DNA of 17,720 nucleotides. It comes from Segetibacter sp. GTDB lineage: Bacteria > Bacteroidota > Bacteroidia > Chitinophagales > Chitinophagaceae. The notes below the pieces were generated by a model, which ran no database searches, had not been told where the DNA came from, and saw only the letters and a list, made by a program, of their open reading frames with translations. Where the stretch lies: positions 1 to 17,720 of the forward strand of contig JASLBT010000300.1 of assembly GCA_030146445.1 (NCBI GenBank), written 5' to 3'. The translations under genes and the position numbers were made by a program. Positions 6,860 through 15,917 of the stretch are shown here, one piece after another; position 1 is the stretch's first letter, and each line of letters begins with the position of its first letter.

Positions 6860-8293
6860 ATGGGCTTGTCGAATCATCAAACAGGAGGCGCTGCTGTAAA
6901 GGCGCCGGGTAAAGGGGAATCGGTGATTGCCATTATAGACGTAGGCAAAACCAACAAAAAACTTTTTTTGTTTGATCAACATTACAACATCGTTTACGAA
7001 AGGTCGGCCCGTTTCATTGAAACTATAGATGAGGATGGCGATCCGTGTGAAAACCTCGAAAGCCTAAGGCTTTCGGTGTTCGACTCTATGCACGATGTTT
7101 TTACGAAAAAAGACTTCGACGTAAAGGCCGTCAATTTTTCGACCTACGGGGCAAGCTTTGTTTATATCGACGAATCCGGAAGGCCAGTGGCCCCGCTTTA
7201 CAATTACCTGAAGCCTTACCCTGAAGACCTCAAGAAGCAGTTTTACGAAACATATGGCGGCGAAGATGAGTTCTCGTACCAAACGGCCTCGCCGGTGCTG
7301 GGAAACCTTAATTCAGGTATGCAGCTTTACCGGATCAAATACCAGAAGCCGGAGTTGTTCCAAAAAATAAAGTATGCGCTTCACCTTCCGCAATACATGA
7401 GTTACCTGATCAGCGGCAATGTTTGTTCGGATATTACGAGTATTGGCTGCCATACCAACCTTTGGAACTTTATTAAAAACGATTACCACGAGTGGGTTTA
7501 TAAAGAGGAGGTTGCAAACAAACTGGCTCCTATCGTGTCGTGCGATCATGTGAACACTGCCGCCTTTCCCGGGAGCAATTACTATGTAGGCGTGGGATTG
7601 CACGATAGCTCGGCCGCACTTATACCGTACCAGGTAAATTTTCTCGAGCCATTTGTGCTCATCTCTACGGGCACCTGGTGCATTAGCCTTAACCCGTTCA
7701 ACGACACACCCCTGACGTTTAACGAGCTGAGAAACGATTGCCTTTGCTACATGCACTATCGTGGCGGGCCTGTAAAAGCATCGCGTTTTTTTGGCGGCAA
7801 TGAACACGAGGAACAGGTTAAGCGCATTGCGGATCATTTCAATCAAAACACTTTGGCGTACCGGACGATGGAGTATGAACCATCGATTGTTGGACGGCTG
7901 CAGCAAAAGCCCACGGCAGCAGCGAACGATGGCAACCTGCTTATGAAAGATTCCATTTTCGCGAAGAGGGATCTCAATGATTTCGCTGATGACACCGAAG
8001 CTTACCACCAGCTCATACTCGATATTGTACAACAGCAAAAAGCCTCAACCTCCCTGGTTTTAAAAGACACTCCGGTGAAGCGGCTATTTGTTGACGGAGG
8101 CTTTAGCAAAAATGCGATTTACATGAACCTGCTGGCACGGGTGTTTCCCCAATTGGAAGTGTTTGCGGCTTCTATGGCGCAGGCCACCGCGGTGGGTACC
8201 GCCCTTTCAATCCATCATGCCTGGAATACAAATCCGTTCCCTAACAACCTGATCGAACTTAAGTATTACTCTGTCGCAGAGGGCAAAGCCTGA
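6860..8293 (+). CDS. FGGY-family sugar kinase, probable L-rhamnulokinase
   Basis: The 477-residue product has the FGGY/ASKHA kinase plan. The first phosphate loop is IAIIDVGKTNKKLFLFD (23-39), the catalytic-base Asp is in VGVGLHDSSAAL (Asp249), the second phosphate motif is ISTGTWCISL (268-277), and the C-terminal nucleotide motif is LFVDGGFSKNAIYMNLLA (409-426). It would phosphorylate L-rhamnulose at O1, the one step otherwise missing from this locus. The first loop reads DVGKTNKK rather than the DLGASSGR of classical RhaB, so it belongs to a different FGGY branch and the substrate is inferred from context. Residues 1-20 precede the fold and look dispensable; a GTG at 6922 is an alternative start, but ATG 6860 is kept because nothing decides against it. 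The gene follows a 478-bp spacer and so may have its own promoter. Confidence 0.85.
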   Translation: MGLSNHQTGGAAVKAPGKGESVIAIIDVGKTNKKLFLFDQHYNIVYERSARFIETIDEDGDPCENLESLRLSVFDSMHDVFTKKDFDVKAVNFSTYGASFVYIDESGRPVAPLYNYLKPYPEDLKKQFYETYGGEDEFSYQTASPVLGNLNSGMQLYRIKYQKPELFQKIKYALHLPQYMSYLISGNVCSDITSIGCHTNLWNFIKNDYHEWVYKEEVANKLAPIVSCDHVNTAAFPGSNYYVGVGLHDSSAALIPYQVNFLEPFVLISTGTWCISLNPFNDTPLTFNELRNDCLCYMHYRGGPVKASRFFGGNEHEEQVKRIADHFNQNTLAYRTMEYEPSIVGRLQQKPTAAANDGNLLMKDSIFAKRDLNDFADDTEAYHQLILDIVQQQKASTSLVLKDTPVKRLFVDGGFSKNAIYMNLLARVFPQLEVFAASMAQATAVGTALSIHHAWNTNPFPNNLIELKYYSVAEGKA

Positions 8294-8517
8294 ACACTTA
8301 TCCGGTTGATAACTCGATATTGCGAGGGAGTCATAGGCCATTGTAACCGTGATGTCACCGTGAAATATCATGCGGAACAACACATCGATGCCGGGCCATG
8401 CACCACCTGAGGCGCCATAAATAAGCTTCGGCAACCTGTGCCGGTAAAGAAATTTGTTTCACCAAACGAAATACCGCAACACCTACCTGCGTATTTAACT
8501 AAACACACCCTTTTTCT
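8294..8517. other. Kinase-aldolase spacer, no gene seen
   Basis: This 224-bp gap is long for two genes of one operon. I see no terminator and no convincing promoter. An imperfect inverted pair, ATTTGTTT and AACGAAAT, lies near 8451-8471. A minus-strand frame crossing it encodes a short protein-like stretch but has no support as a gene. Confidence 0.4.
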
Positions 8518-9819
8518 ATGAACGAAGTTCTCAACACCCGCCTGCTCCACCCGCGCGACCAGATAACTCTTGTAATCAGCCGCATTTACAACCGCGGCCT
8601 TACTACTACGTCTGGCGGTAATATCTCGATCATCGATGAAAATGGTGACATTTGGGTAACGCCCTCTGCTGTTGACAAAGGTTCGCTGCAGCCGTCGGAC
8701 ATCATTTGCGTAAAGAAGGACGGAACGAAGATCGGCCCGCATAAGCCGTCGTCGGAGTTTCCGTTTCATAAAGCCATTTACGAGGCGAGGCCCGATATTA
8801 AGGCCGTGATCCATGCGCATCCACCTGCACTGGTATCGTTCAGCATCGTTCGGGAAATACCCAATACGAACATCATTTCCCAGGCGAAACACGTTTGCGG
8901 CCCAATTGGATATGCCGAATATAAGTTGCCCGGAAGTGCCGGGCTTGGAGAGATCATAGCTAAGGAATTTGAGAAAGGGTTTTCCGGCGTGATCATGGAG
9001 AACCATGGCACTGTAGTGGGCGGCACAAACCTGGTTGATGCTTTTCAGCGGTTTGAAACCCTGGAGCTTTGCGCCCGGTCGATCCTTTACGGAAAGCTTG
9101 TTGGAACCCCGACTTACCTGGCGGATCACGAAATTGAGGCCTTCGACACCCAGCTTCCCGAACCCTTACCGGCAGCAACCGGGGTGGAGTACCCCGCAGA
9201 CGAGCGTGAAAAGCGGTCGGAGATTTGCAAAATGGTGCAACGCGCCTGCAGGCAGGGTTTGATGATCAGCTCCTATGGCACTATTTCGTGCCGGTGGCGG
9301 GACAACGATTTTTTGATTACCCCTACCAATGTTCCGCGCTGGGACCTTCAGATCGACGACATTGTTCAAATTAGGGGAGGCAAACGCGAACAGGGCAAGT
9401 ATCCGAGCAGAACCACCTACCTGCACCAGCAAATCTATGAGAACCATCCCGAGATCAATTCGATCATCCTCACCCAATCGCCCTACCTGATGGCCTTTGC
9501 TGTGTCGGACGCAGACTTTAATGTTCGTACAATTCCGGAAAGCTGGATATTCCTGCAGGATGTTCACAGTATTCCTTTTGGCGCACACTTTTATGGAAGA
9601 TCAGATATCTCGAAGCTGGTCTCAAAATCGAACCCGGCCGTGCTGATCAAAAACGACTGTGTTCTGGTCACGGGCGATCATCTGTTGCAAACTTTTGACT
9701 ACCTGGAAGTAGCAGAGTTCAGCGCTAAATCATTGGTGATGTGCGCACCAATCGGCAAAATGGTGCCCATTAGCGATGAACAGGTAGAGGAATTACGTGC
9801 AAAGTTTTTGAAAACATAA
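8518..9819 (+). CDS. Tandem class II aldolase/adducin protein with a degenerate second domain
   Basis: The 433-residue protein has two class II aldolase-like domains. Domain 1 (about 10-205) is complete: TTSGGNIS (30-37), SSEFPFHKAIY with catalytic Glu80, IHAHPP with metal ligands His99 and His101, and ENHGT with His163. Domain 2 (about 232-415) aligns by SSYGTIS (251-257), then SRTTYLHQQIY (297-307), LTQSP (318-322) and IKNDCV (377-382); the Glu becomes Thr and the three His become Thr319, Ser321 and Asp380. It is therefore a pseudo-domain, probably structural or substrate-shaping. Domain 1 may cleave a ketose-1-phosphate such as L-rhamnulose-1-phosphate or L-fuculose-1-phosphate, overlapping the fused aldolase upstream, or act on a related sugar phosphorylated by the neighbouring kinase. 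Cytoplasmic; no signal peptide. Confidence 0.85.
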   Translation: MNEVLNTRLLHPRDQITLVISRIYNRGLTTTSGGNISIIDENGDIWVTPSAVDKGSLQPSDIICVKKDGTKIGPHKPSSEFPFHKAIYEARPDIKAVIHAHPPALVSFSIVREIPNTNIISQAKHVCGPIGYAEYKLPGSAGLGEIIAKEFEKGFSGVIMENHGTVVGGTNLVDAFQRFETLELCARSILYGKLVGTPTYLADHEIEAFDTQLPEPLPAATGVEYPADEREKRSEICKMVQRACRQGLMISSYGTISCRWRDNDFLITPTNVPRWDLQIDDIVQIRGGKREQGKYPSRTTYLHQQIYENHPEINSIILTQSPYLMAFAVSDADFNVRTIPESWIFLQDVHSIPFGAHFYGRSDISKLVSKSNPAVLIKNDCVLVTGDHLLQTFDYLEVAEFSAKSLVMCAPIGKMVPISDEQVEELRAKFLKT

Positions 9820-10173
9820 TTGGGCCGGTTATTTTCTATTCGTCCGTGCAACATAATGTGCAAAAAAGCTGCCTTAATGCTGTGTGAATGACAGGATGCG
9901 TCAGGACGGTTGAACCTTACTGATCCCATATTTTTAATTAAGATCGTTACACCTAATTATACCCGACGACCCCGATTGCACTTAATTGAATAGAAAACCC
10001 CTGCCATGCCATTGAACTGTTTGTTTGATCCTGCTCTTCGTCCGCTACTTATACATAAACGGCGCTTTTACATCTCCAATTTTACAGGCAACTTATCTAT
10101 ACATTCAGGCAACCACCGGTGCTTTCGCCTTGCGAAAACATACGCCCAATAAACCGATTCCAAATTCCTTTTA
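9820..10173. promoter_or_regulatory. Intergenic region likely carrying the promoter of the FAS1/SusCD cassette
   Basis: This 354-bp stretch separates catabolic genes from the uptake cassette and encodes nothing I can support. A weak Bacteroidota-type promoter is possible: TTTG at 10024-10027, 18 bases, then TACTTATA at 10046-10053 (consensus TAnnTTTG). A hairpin, TTTCGC-CTT-GCGAAA (10123-10137), lies 36 bases before the next start codon and could affect leader RNA. No clear terminator follows the aldolase. Confidence 0.3.
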
Positions 10174-12411
10174 ATGAAGCGAACATCTTTACTGTCCGGT
10201 TTTCTTATTGTCTTTATTTCTTCTTTCTTTTTTACCTCCTGCCGGAAGGAAGCATTTGATGCTTATTATGGACGGCCCGAATCCCTGGAGCCGCCTATTT
10301 ACCAGCAGCTTGCTGCAAAGGGCAATTTTAAAAGCCTTTTGGCTGCTATAGACAAGGCGGGCTACAAAAACACGCTGGGCGCTGCCGGCTACTGGACGAT
10401 GTTTGCGCCACACGACTCCGCTTTCCAGGTGTACTTTGCCGAGAATGGCATTAGCGGTATCGACCAGCTCGACTCGGCTACATGCCGGCAGATCGTTACT
10501 TACAGCCTGGTGTATAATGCGTTTAAACTAGAACGTTTAGGCGACTACCAGAACAACAGTACCGGCTGGGTGCCAGGCTCGGCGTTTAAGCGGCGGACTG
10601 CAAATTACACCTATGTATATGATGCTACCGACACGGCGGGCCGGCCGATGAAGGTTGTAGCGTCGAACCGCAATAATAACGGTACAACCTTTTACGCCGA
10701 TGCCGACAACAACAATAAGTACATACCGTACTTTGTTACGAGTTTCATGAACAGCAAAAACCTGACTGCTGCAGATTACAACTATTTCTACCCAAACACA
10801 CCTTTTACGGGCTTTAATGTTGTGGATGCCGTTGTTACAGAAAAAGATATCGCAGCAGAAAACGGCGTTATACACGTGATAAATAAGGTTATTACCGCTT
10901 TACCCTCAATTGATCAATACCTGGGAGGGAAACCTGAGTATAGCGTATTTAAAAGCCTCTTCGACAAATACCTTGTGCAATATGTGCTGAATGCTGGTAT
11001 GACGAATCGCTACCAAAGCACAACCGGCAGCACACAACAAGTGTTTACCAAAGTTTACAACTCTGCGCTTGCGTTTTCGCTTAACAACGAAAACTATCTT
11101 GCGGCAAACAACGACGCACAAACCGACAGCTATACCATTTTCGCTCCAACGAATGACGCTTTGCAGCCCTACATCAATTCTGTGCTGCTTGAAAAGTATA
11201 CCAGCCTGGATGCAATGCCGATCAACATCATCTATGATTTCGTCAATGCTCACCTTTGGCAGCGTGCCGTTTGGCCAACAAAGTTCAATAACACCTATAA
11301 TACTCTAAACGAAGAGGCCCGGTTTGATCCGGCAACCGACGTTGTCGACAGAAAGATCCTGAGCAATGGTATTTTTTATGGCACAAGTAAAGTGCAGGAA
11401 GCAAATGTGTTTACAAGTGTTTACGGGAAGGCATACCTTGATCCCGACTATTCGATGATGATCCGCTTGCTGGACCTGGAGCTAAAATCGCAAATCTCAG
11501 ATATCTACCGGAACTATACTTTGTTTATGATCAGCAACGAAATGTTTAATGCTGCAGGCTATACCACCGATGCAAGCGTTAGCAATACGTTCAGCGAGCA
11601 ATGGCGCTTTACGCCGCCTCCCGGGTCAACTCTTCCGGCAAGTACAGGAGCTACCACACGCAACAGGTTATTGCGGATTTTAAACTTGCATGTCGTTCCG
11701 TCAACAGTTGTTACCAACCTCTCCGGGGAAGGTGCGATAATGACCTATGGCGGTGAATACATTGGCTATAAAAACAACACCGTTTTTGCTGCAGGAAATC
11801 TGGACTCGAATAATGTGGCAAATGTAGTCAACAGCGTAGCAGCAACTAATGGGCGGGTATTTTACCTGGACCAATTCCTAAATTTCAGCGAAAACCTGAT
11901 CGGAAGACACATCGAGGAACTCGGAACTCCAACTGCTTCACAATACAATTATTTTTGGCAGTACCTGAAAAATTCCACGATTTGGAACAATACTACCAAA
12001 GAGATCACCGGGGTTGCAAATGGCAGCTTTTATACACTGTTCATTCCGAATAACGCGGCCATCATGGATGCTGTCAGGGCAGGTTTTCTGCCGGGCAATA
12101 CAACCACCGGCGTGCCTGCTTTCTCCCCTACCGCGCCTGCAGACAGGGAACTGGTTAACCGCTTTATCTATTATCACTTTCTCGACAAGCGAACCATTGC
12201 TGCAGACGGAGTTGAAAGCGGGGCTTTCAGTACGATCCTTAAAACAAACCTCGGCGATCCCACTACCATTTTTGTAAACAATATGCCCGGCATGTTACGG
12301 CTAACCGATATGAGCAACCGAACAGCCAATGTGGTATCCGCCCCAAGTACATACCTCAGTAACCGTCTGGTAATCCATTTGATCGACAACTACTTACAAT
12401 ACAACCTATAA
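10174..12411 (+). CDS. Lipoprotein with about four FAS1 (fasciclin) domains
   Basis: The 745-residue product has a lipoprotein signal (SGFLIVFISSFFFTSC, Cys23) and is probably outer-membrane anchored and surface-exposed. I count four FAS1-like units from their H1 motifs (T-x-F-A/I-P-x-N/D-x-A) and terminal V-I-H-x-I/L segments: about 42-243 (YWTMFAPHDSAF; GVIHVINKVITALP), 255-413 (YTIFAPTNDALQ), 425-565 (YTLFMISNEMFNAAG, degenerate) and 590-742 (FYTLFIPNNAAIM; RLVIHLIDNYL). FAS1 domains mediate adhesion or ligand binding. Placed 20 bp before susC and mirrored by a second FAS1 lipoprotein after susD, it probably forms a surface ligand-binding component of that transporter. A structural or adhesion role is the alternative. 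It has no catalytic motif that I recognise. Confidence 0.87.
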   Translation: MKRTSLLSGFLIVFISSFFFTSCRKEAFDAYYGRPESLEPPIYQQLAAKGNFKSLLAAIDKAGYKNTLGAAGYWTMFAPHDSAFQVYFAENGISGIDQLDSATCRQIVTYSLVYNAFKLERLGDYQNNSTGWVPGSAFKRRTANYTYVYDATDTAGRPMKVVASNRNNNGTTFYADADNNNKYIPYFVTSFMNSKNLTAADYNYFYPNTPFTGFNVVDAVVTEKDIAAENGVIHVINKVITALPSIDQYLGGKPEYSVFKSLFDKYLVQYVLNAGMTNRYQSTTGSTQQVFTKVYNSALAFSLNNENYLAANNDAQTDSYTIFAPTNDALQPYINSVLLEKYTSLDAMPINIIYDFVNAHLWQRAVWPTKFNNTYNTLNEEARFDPATDVVDRKILSNGIFYGTSKVQEANVFTSVYGKAYLDPDYSMMIRLLDLELKSQISDIYRNYTLFMISNEMFNAAGYTTDASVSNTFSEQWRFTPPPGSTLPASTGATTRNRLLRILNLHVVPSTVVTNLSGEGAIMTYGGEYIGYKNNTVFAAGNLDSNNVANVVNSVAATNGRVFYLDQFLNFSENLIGRHIEELGTPTASQYNYFWQYLKNSTIWNNTTKEITGVANGSFYTLFIPNNAAIMDAVRAGFLPGNTTTGVPAFSPTAPADRELVNRFIYYHFLDKRTIAADGVESGAFSTILKTNLGDPTTIFVNNMPGMLRLTDMSNRTANVVSAPSTYLSNRLVIHLIDNYLQYNL

Positions 12412-12431
12412 CCACGTCATAATCTTACCTT

Positions 12432-15400
12432 ATGAGCAAAATTTTTACAACTGTTTGTTCTGTAATCCTGTTAATGGCTGCTTGCCTGCAGGGTTTGGCT
12501 CAAACAACTGGTACTGCCGCGAACAGACTGGTCATCAGGGGTAAAATCACCGATACGAGGACCAAAGAAGCTATTCAGGGCGCCTCGGTATCGGAAATTG
12601 ACGCTGATGGCAGAATTATCAAGGGGGCTGCCAGTGATATTGAAGGGAATTATATCTTAAGGATCACCAATCCGAAACACCAGATTTCCATTTCGTATGT
12701 AGGCTATAAAACCACCAGCGTTAACATCAATGGACGATCAACCATTAATTTTCAACTGGAGCGCGGGGGGTCGGACATGCAGGAAGTAGTGGTAGTTGCT
12801 CAGCGTGGAGACGATAATGGATTTGGACGGGTATTAGACAAGAACCAAACTGTGGCTTCGCAAAGAATAGATGCAAAGGTCCTGGAGGAAATGTCGTCAT
12901 CGAGTATCGACCAGGCATTACAAGGGCGGCTTAGTGGAGTTGACATCACCGCAACCAGCGGCGATCCGGGAGCGGCTATGAATATCCGCATAAGAGGGGT
13001 CTCTTCCATCAACTCTACAGGTAACCCGTTGATCGTCGTGGACGGAATGCCCTATGAAACTGAAATCCCCGGCGACTTCAACTTTGGTACTGCCGACGAA
13101 CAGGGTTACGCCCAGCTATTGAATATTTCCCCTGCCGACATTAAGGACATTACTGTGTTGAAAGATGCTGCCGCCACCGCAGTGTGGGGAAGCCGTGCCG
13201 CCAACGGGGTGCTGGTGATTACCACTAAACGGGGAACCAGGGGCAAACCAAGCATAACTTATACGTTCAAAGGAGCTGCTTCCGTTCTGCCCGAGGCAAT
13301 ACCCATGCTGAACGGAGACCAATATTCCACGCTTGTTCCCGAAATATTCATGAACCGGCTTGGTACCACCCTGAACACTCAAACGGTTCGGGAGTTCAAT
13401 TACGATCCGAATGATCCCTATTGGTATCACAACTACAGTAACAATGTGAACTGGGTAGATGAGATCAGCCGCACCGGCTACCTGCACGATCATACCATTT
13501 CAATGAACGGCGGTGGAGAAAAGGCCAGGTATTTCGCGTCGATCGGGTATTTCGACCAGGTTGGTACAACCATCGGTACTTCGTTAAAACGTATCAACAG
13601 CCGGATCAACCTGGACTATACCATATCCGACAAAATAAAAATATTTACCAGCATTGCATACACCCACACCGATCAGGACAGAAATTACCTGTCTACCAAC
13701 GACGGTGCCATCCGTGGCGTAGCATACCTGAAAATGCCGAATATGAGTGTTTTTGAGTACGACGAATTAGGTAATTTAACCCCTAACTACTTTTCTCCGG
13801 CCTCGAACATCCAGGGTATGTACAGTAGAATATATAACCCGGTTGCGATGGCCTCGCAAGCAAAATACAAAGTGTTGGGCGAGCGTGTGGTACCAAGGTT
13901 CCAGATAGATTATAGTATTTTAAAGAACCTGCTACGGGCAACCTTCGACGTACAGTTCGACATTAACAATACACAAAACAGCAGCTTCCTACCCCAGATC
14001 GCGACAGGCAGGCCAAATACCGAAACAGTCGTGAACCGCGCCTATAACGGCGATATCGACCTGTTCAGTGTTACAACGAGAACAAACCTTGCATACACCC
14101 CCCGGTTGAAAAACAGGGATCATGTGGTTTCGGCCAACTTCAATGTTTTTACAAGTGATTTCAGGGCGATAAACCAGGAGTTATCTACCTCTAATTCCGC
14201 ATCTTCATTGCTGGTCGATCCTGCCGCTCCTGCCCGCCCTTCGCTGGTTCAACGCGAAGTTTTCTCCGGAATTTCACAAACACGGTCTGTTGGTGCAGTG
14301 ATGGTTGGCCGTTATGCCTTCAAAGACAAATACCTTTTTGAAGCCACGCTTCGCGCCGATGGTAACTCACGATTTGGCCCCGATAATAAGTATGGATTGT
14401 TTCCCGGCGGATCCTTCCGCTGGCGTATCTCCGATGAAAAGATTTTCAAAAACATCAAACAGCTTGATGAACTGAGCTTCAGGGCAAGCTATGCATTGGC
14501 CGGTAACGTTCCGCGTTACGATTATTCTTTCTATAATACCTATAGCACTTATGGATGGAGCTACCAGGATCAGAATGGAGTTTACCCATCGCGAATGGAA
14601 CTCAAGAACCTGAGGTGGGAAACGGTACACGGAGCTAACGTCGGCTTCAATGTTCATTTGTTTAAACAACGTGTTCGCGCTGATGTTGACCTATACCGCA
14701 ACCGTACAAAGGACCTCTTTTTCGACAACCTGCAAATTGCATCGTACACGGGCTTCAGTTCGGTGAACATGAATGTCGGTACGATGGATAACCAGGGCTG
14801 GGAAGTGGCTTTATTTACGCTCCCTTATAAAACCAAAGACCTCACGATAGGTTTTGATTTTAATATTTCATCAAACCAAAACGTAATTCGGGAAATTTCC
14901 GAATTCTACCCTAGCACAAAGGGGAACGTAGGCGTGAACGGCGAGTATATGCGGTTGTTACAGATAGATAATCCGTTTGGCTCATTTTACGGCTACAAAT
15001 ACAAAGGTGTATATACCGACAAAGCTGCAACAGTTGCAACAGGAGTTAACGGAAAATCAATCATTGGTCCAAACGGACAGACCGTATACATGCGCTTCAA
15101 CTACCCGACCGTTGATTACACGTTCCAGCCGGGAGATGCCATGTATGAAGACATCAATAACGATGGTAACATCAACTATATGGATGTTGTATATCTGGGC
15201 AACAGCAACCCGAAATTTACGGGTGGATTTGGACCTTCTTTTACCTGGAAAAATTTTAAGGTGTCGTCTTTCTTCAGTTTTCGCTATGGGTTCGATGTGA
15301 TCAATGCAACCAAAATGCGCACCTCCAATATGGCCGGTTACGACAACCAAAACACTTCCGTTTTGCGCCGCTGGCGTAAAGAAGGCGACATTACCGACAT

Positions 15401-15707
15401 TCCGCGTGGCATCATTGGCGGAGGATACAACTGGCTTGGCAGCGACCGTTATGTTGAAGACGCATCTTACCTGCGGTTTCGGACGATTACTGCACGGTAT
15501 ACGTTTGATCAAAAACTCGTAAGCAGGCTGAAAGTGAGAAATTTAAGTGCATACGTAACCGCCGAGAACCTGTACACCTGGACAAAATATACCGGCCAGG
15601 ATCCGGAGGTAAGCTCCCGTGGCGCAGATCCTTTCCGTGTGGCCCAGGACAATTCAATGACACCGCCATCCAAAACGTTTACACTCGGCCTCGTTGCAGG
15701 GTTTTAA
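12432..15707 (+). CDS. SusC/RagA-family TonB-dependent outer-membrane transporter
   Basis: The 1091-residue protein imports a ligand across the outer membrane using TonB energy. In order: a signal peptide (cleavage likely after GLA at 21-23, although LMAAC at 14-18 resembles a lipobox); a carboxypeptidase-regulatory-like domain at about 33-112 (VIRGKITDTRTKEAIQGASV; ISYVGYKT); a TonB-box-like DMQEVVVVAQRG at 115-126; a plug at about 135-268 with LQGRLSGVDIT, MNIRIRGVSSINSTGNPLIV and SPADIKDITVLKDAAATAVW, ending RAANGVLVITTKRG; then a long beta-barrel, with a GDAMYEDINNDGNIN loop and a terminal LGLVAGF suited to Bam-dependent assembly. No STN domain precedes the regulatory-like domain, so transmembrane sigma signalling through this protein is unlikely. 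The substrate is not readable from sequence. The susD partner lies 210 bp downstream. Confidence 0.95.
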   Translation: MSKIFTTVCSVILLMAACLQGLAQTTGTAANRLVIRGKITDTRTKEAIQGASVSEIDADGRIIKGAASDIEGNYILRITNPKHQISISYVGYKTTSVNINGRSTINFQLERGGSDMQEVVVVAQRGDDNGFGRVLDKNQTVASQRIDAKVLEEMSSSSIDQALQGRLSGVDITATSGDPGAAMNIRIRGVSSINSTGNPLIVVDGMPYETEIPGDFNFGTADEQGYAQLLNISPADIKDITVLKDAAATAVWGSRAANGVLVITTKRGTRGKPSITYTFKGAASVLPEAIPMLNGDQYSTLVPEIFMNRLGTTLNTQTVREFNYDPNDPYWYHNYSNNVNWVDEISRTGYLHDHTISMNGGGEKARYFASIGYFDQVGTTIGTSLKRINSRINLDYTISDKIKIFTSIAYTHTDQDRNYLSTNDGAIRGVAYLKMPNMSVFEYDELGNLTPNYFSPASNIQGMYSRIYNPVAMASQAKYKVLGERVVPRFQIDYSILKNLLRATFDVQFDINNTQNSSFLPQIATGRPNTETVVNRAYNGDIDLFSVTTRTNLAYTPRLKNRDHVVSANFNVFTSDFRAINQELSTSNSASSLLVDPAAPARPSLVQREVFSGISQTRSVGAVMVGRYAFKDKYLFEATLRADGNSRFGPDNKYGLFPGGSFRWRISDEKIFKNIKQLDELSFRASYALAGNVPRYDYSFYNTYSTYGWSYQDQNGVYPSRMELKNLRWETVHGANVGFNVHLFKQRVRADVDLYRNRTKDLFFDNLQIASYTGFSSVNMNVGTMDNQGWEVALFTLPYKTKDLTIGFDFNISSNQNVIREISEFYPSTKGNVGVNGEYMRLLQIDNPFGSFYGYKYKGVYTDKAATVATGVNGKSIIGPNGQTVYMRFNYPTVDYTFQPGDAMYEDINNDGNINYMDVVYLGNSNPKFTGGFGPSFTWKNFKVSSFFSFRYGFDVINATKMRTSNMAGYDNQNTSVLRRWRKEGDITDIPRGIIGGGYNWLGSDRYVEDASYLRFRTITARYTFDQKLVSRLKVRNLSAYVTAENLYTWTKYTGQDPEVSSRGADPFRVAQDNSMTPPSKTFTLGLVAGF

Positions 15708-15917
15708 AACAAAAATGGGGAACAATCCCCGGGTGAAAACCATCGTAGACGACCGGGCTCTTTAAAATGATTTTTTTGAACCCGGCAGAAGAGCTTTGAT
15801 GAACAGCCGTTGCGTCGCACTCTTGTACATCCGGTTCATTGCGGTACAGGATAAAGCCTCAGCGCAGGTTACGGCAACCAAACAGAAAGTAGAATAACGC
15901 ACATATAATTACCGATA
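15708..15917. repeat. susC-susD spacer holding a dispersed repeat copy and hairpins
   Basis: The gap is 210 bp, against tens of bases in typical susC-susD pairs. It contains the hairpin GGGGA-ACAA-TCCCC (15717-15730), the element GCGTCGCACTCTTGTAC (15812-15828) matching 16 of 17 bases of the inverted copy at 6661-6677, and short inverted arms ATGAAC/GTTCAT (15799-15804 and 15834-15839) around it. A 32-codon frame from ATG 15799 to TAA 15897 spans the repeat; I do not think it is a gene. If transcription crosses this spacer, the hairpins could set the SusC:SusD ratio. Confidence 0.5.

Noticed and set aside
6880..6886. AGGAGG-like sequence inside the first codons of the kinase gene, hinting at a later start
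   Set aside because: No start codon lies at a workable distance downstream, and Bacteroidota seldom rely on Shine-Dalgarno sites.
7313..8038. Long minus-strand open frame (about 241 codons) opposite the FGGY kinase
   Set aside because: Antisense to the kinase core, with no motifs and no leader; a shadow frame.
8207..8434. Minus-strand frame with a protein-like stretch (GASGGAWPGIDVLFRM) in the kinase-aldolase spacer
   Set aside because: The fragment is short, continues into the antisense of the kinase, and I cannot tie it to a family; not enough to call a remnant.
8368..9129. Long minus-strand open frame (about 253 codons) opposite the tandem aldolase gene
   Set aside because: It lies antisense to a gene with clear family motifs and has no recognisable motif of its own; a by-product of codon bias on the coding strand.
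9850..9866. Possible inverted repeat TGCAACATAATGTGCA after the aldolase as a terminator
   Set aside because: Pairing is short and imperfect, and the A/T tract is not in the usual terminator arrangement.
15799..15897. 32-codon open frame in the susC-susD spacer
   Set aside because: It spans a dispersed repeat that also occurs in a non-coding spacer, so the frame is probably incidental.
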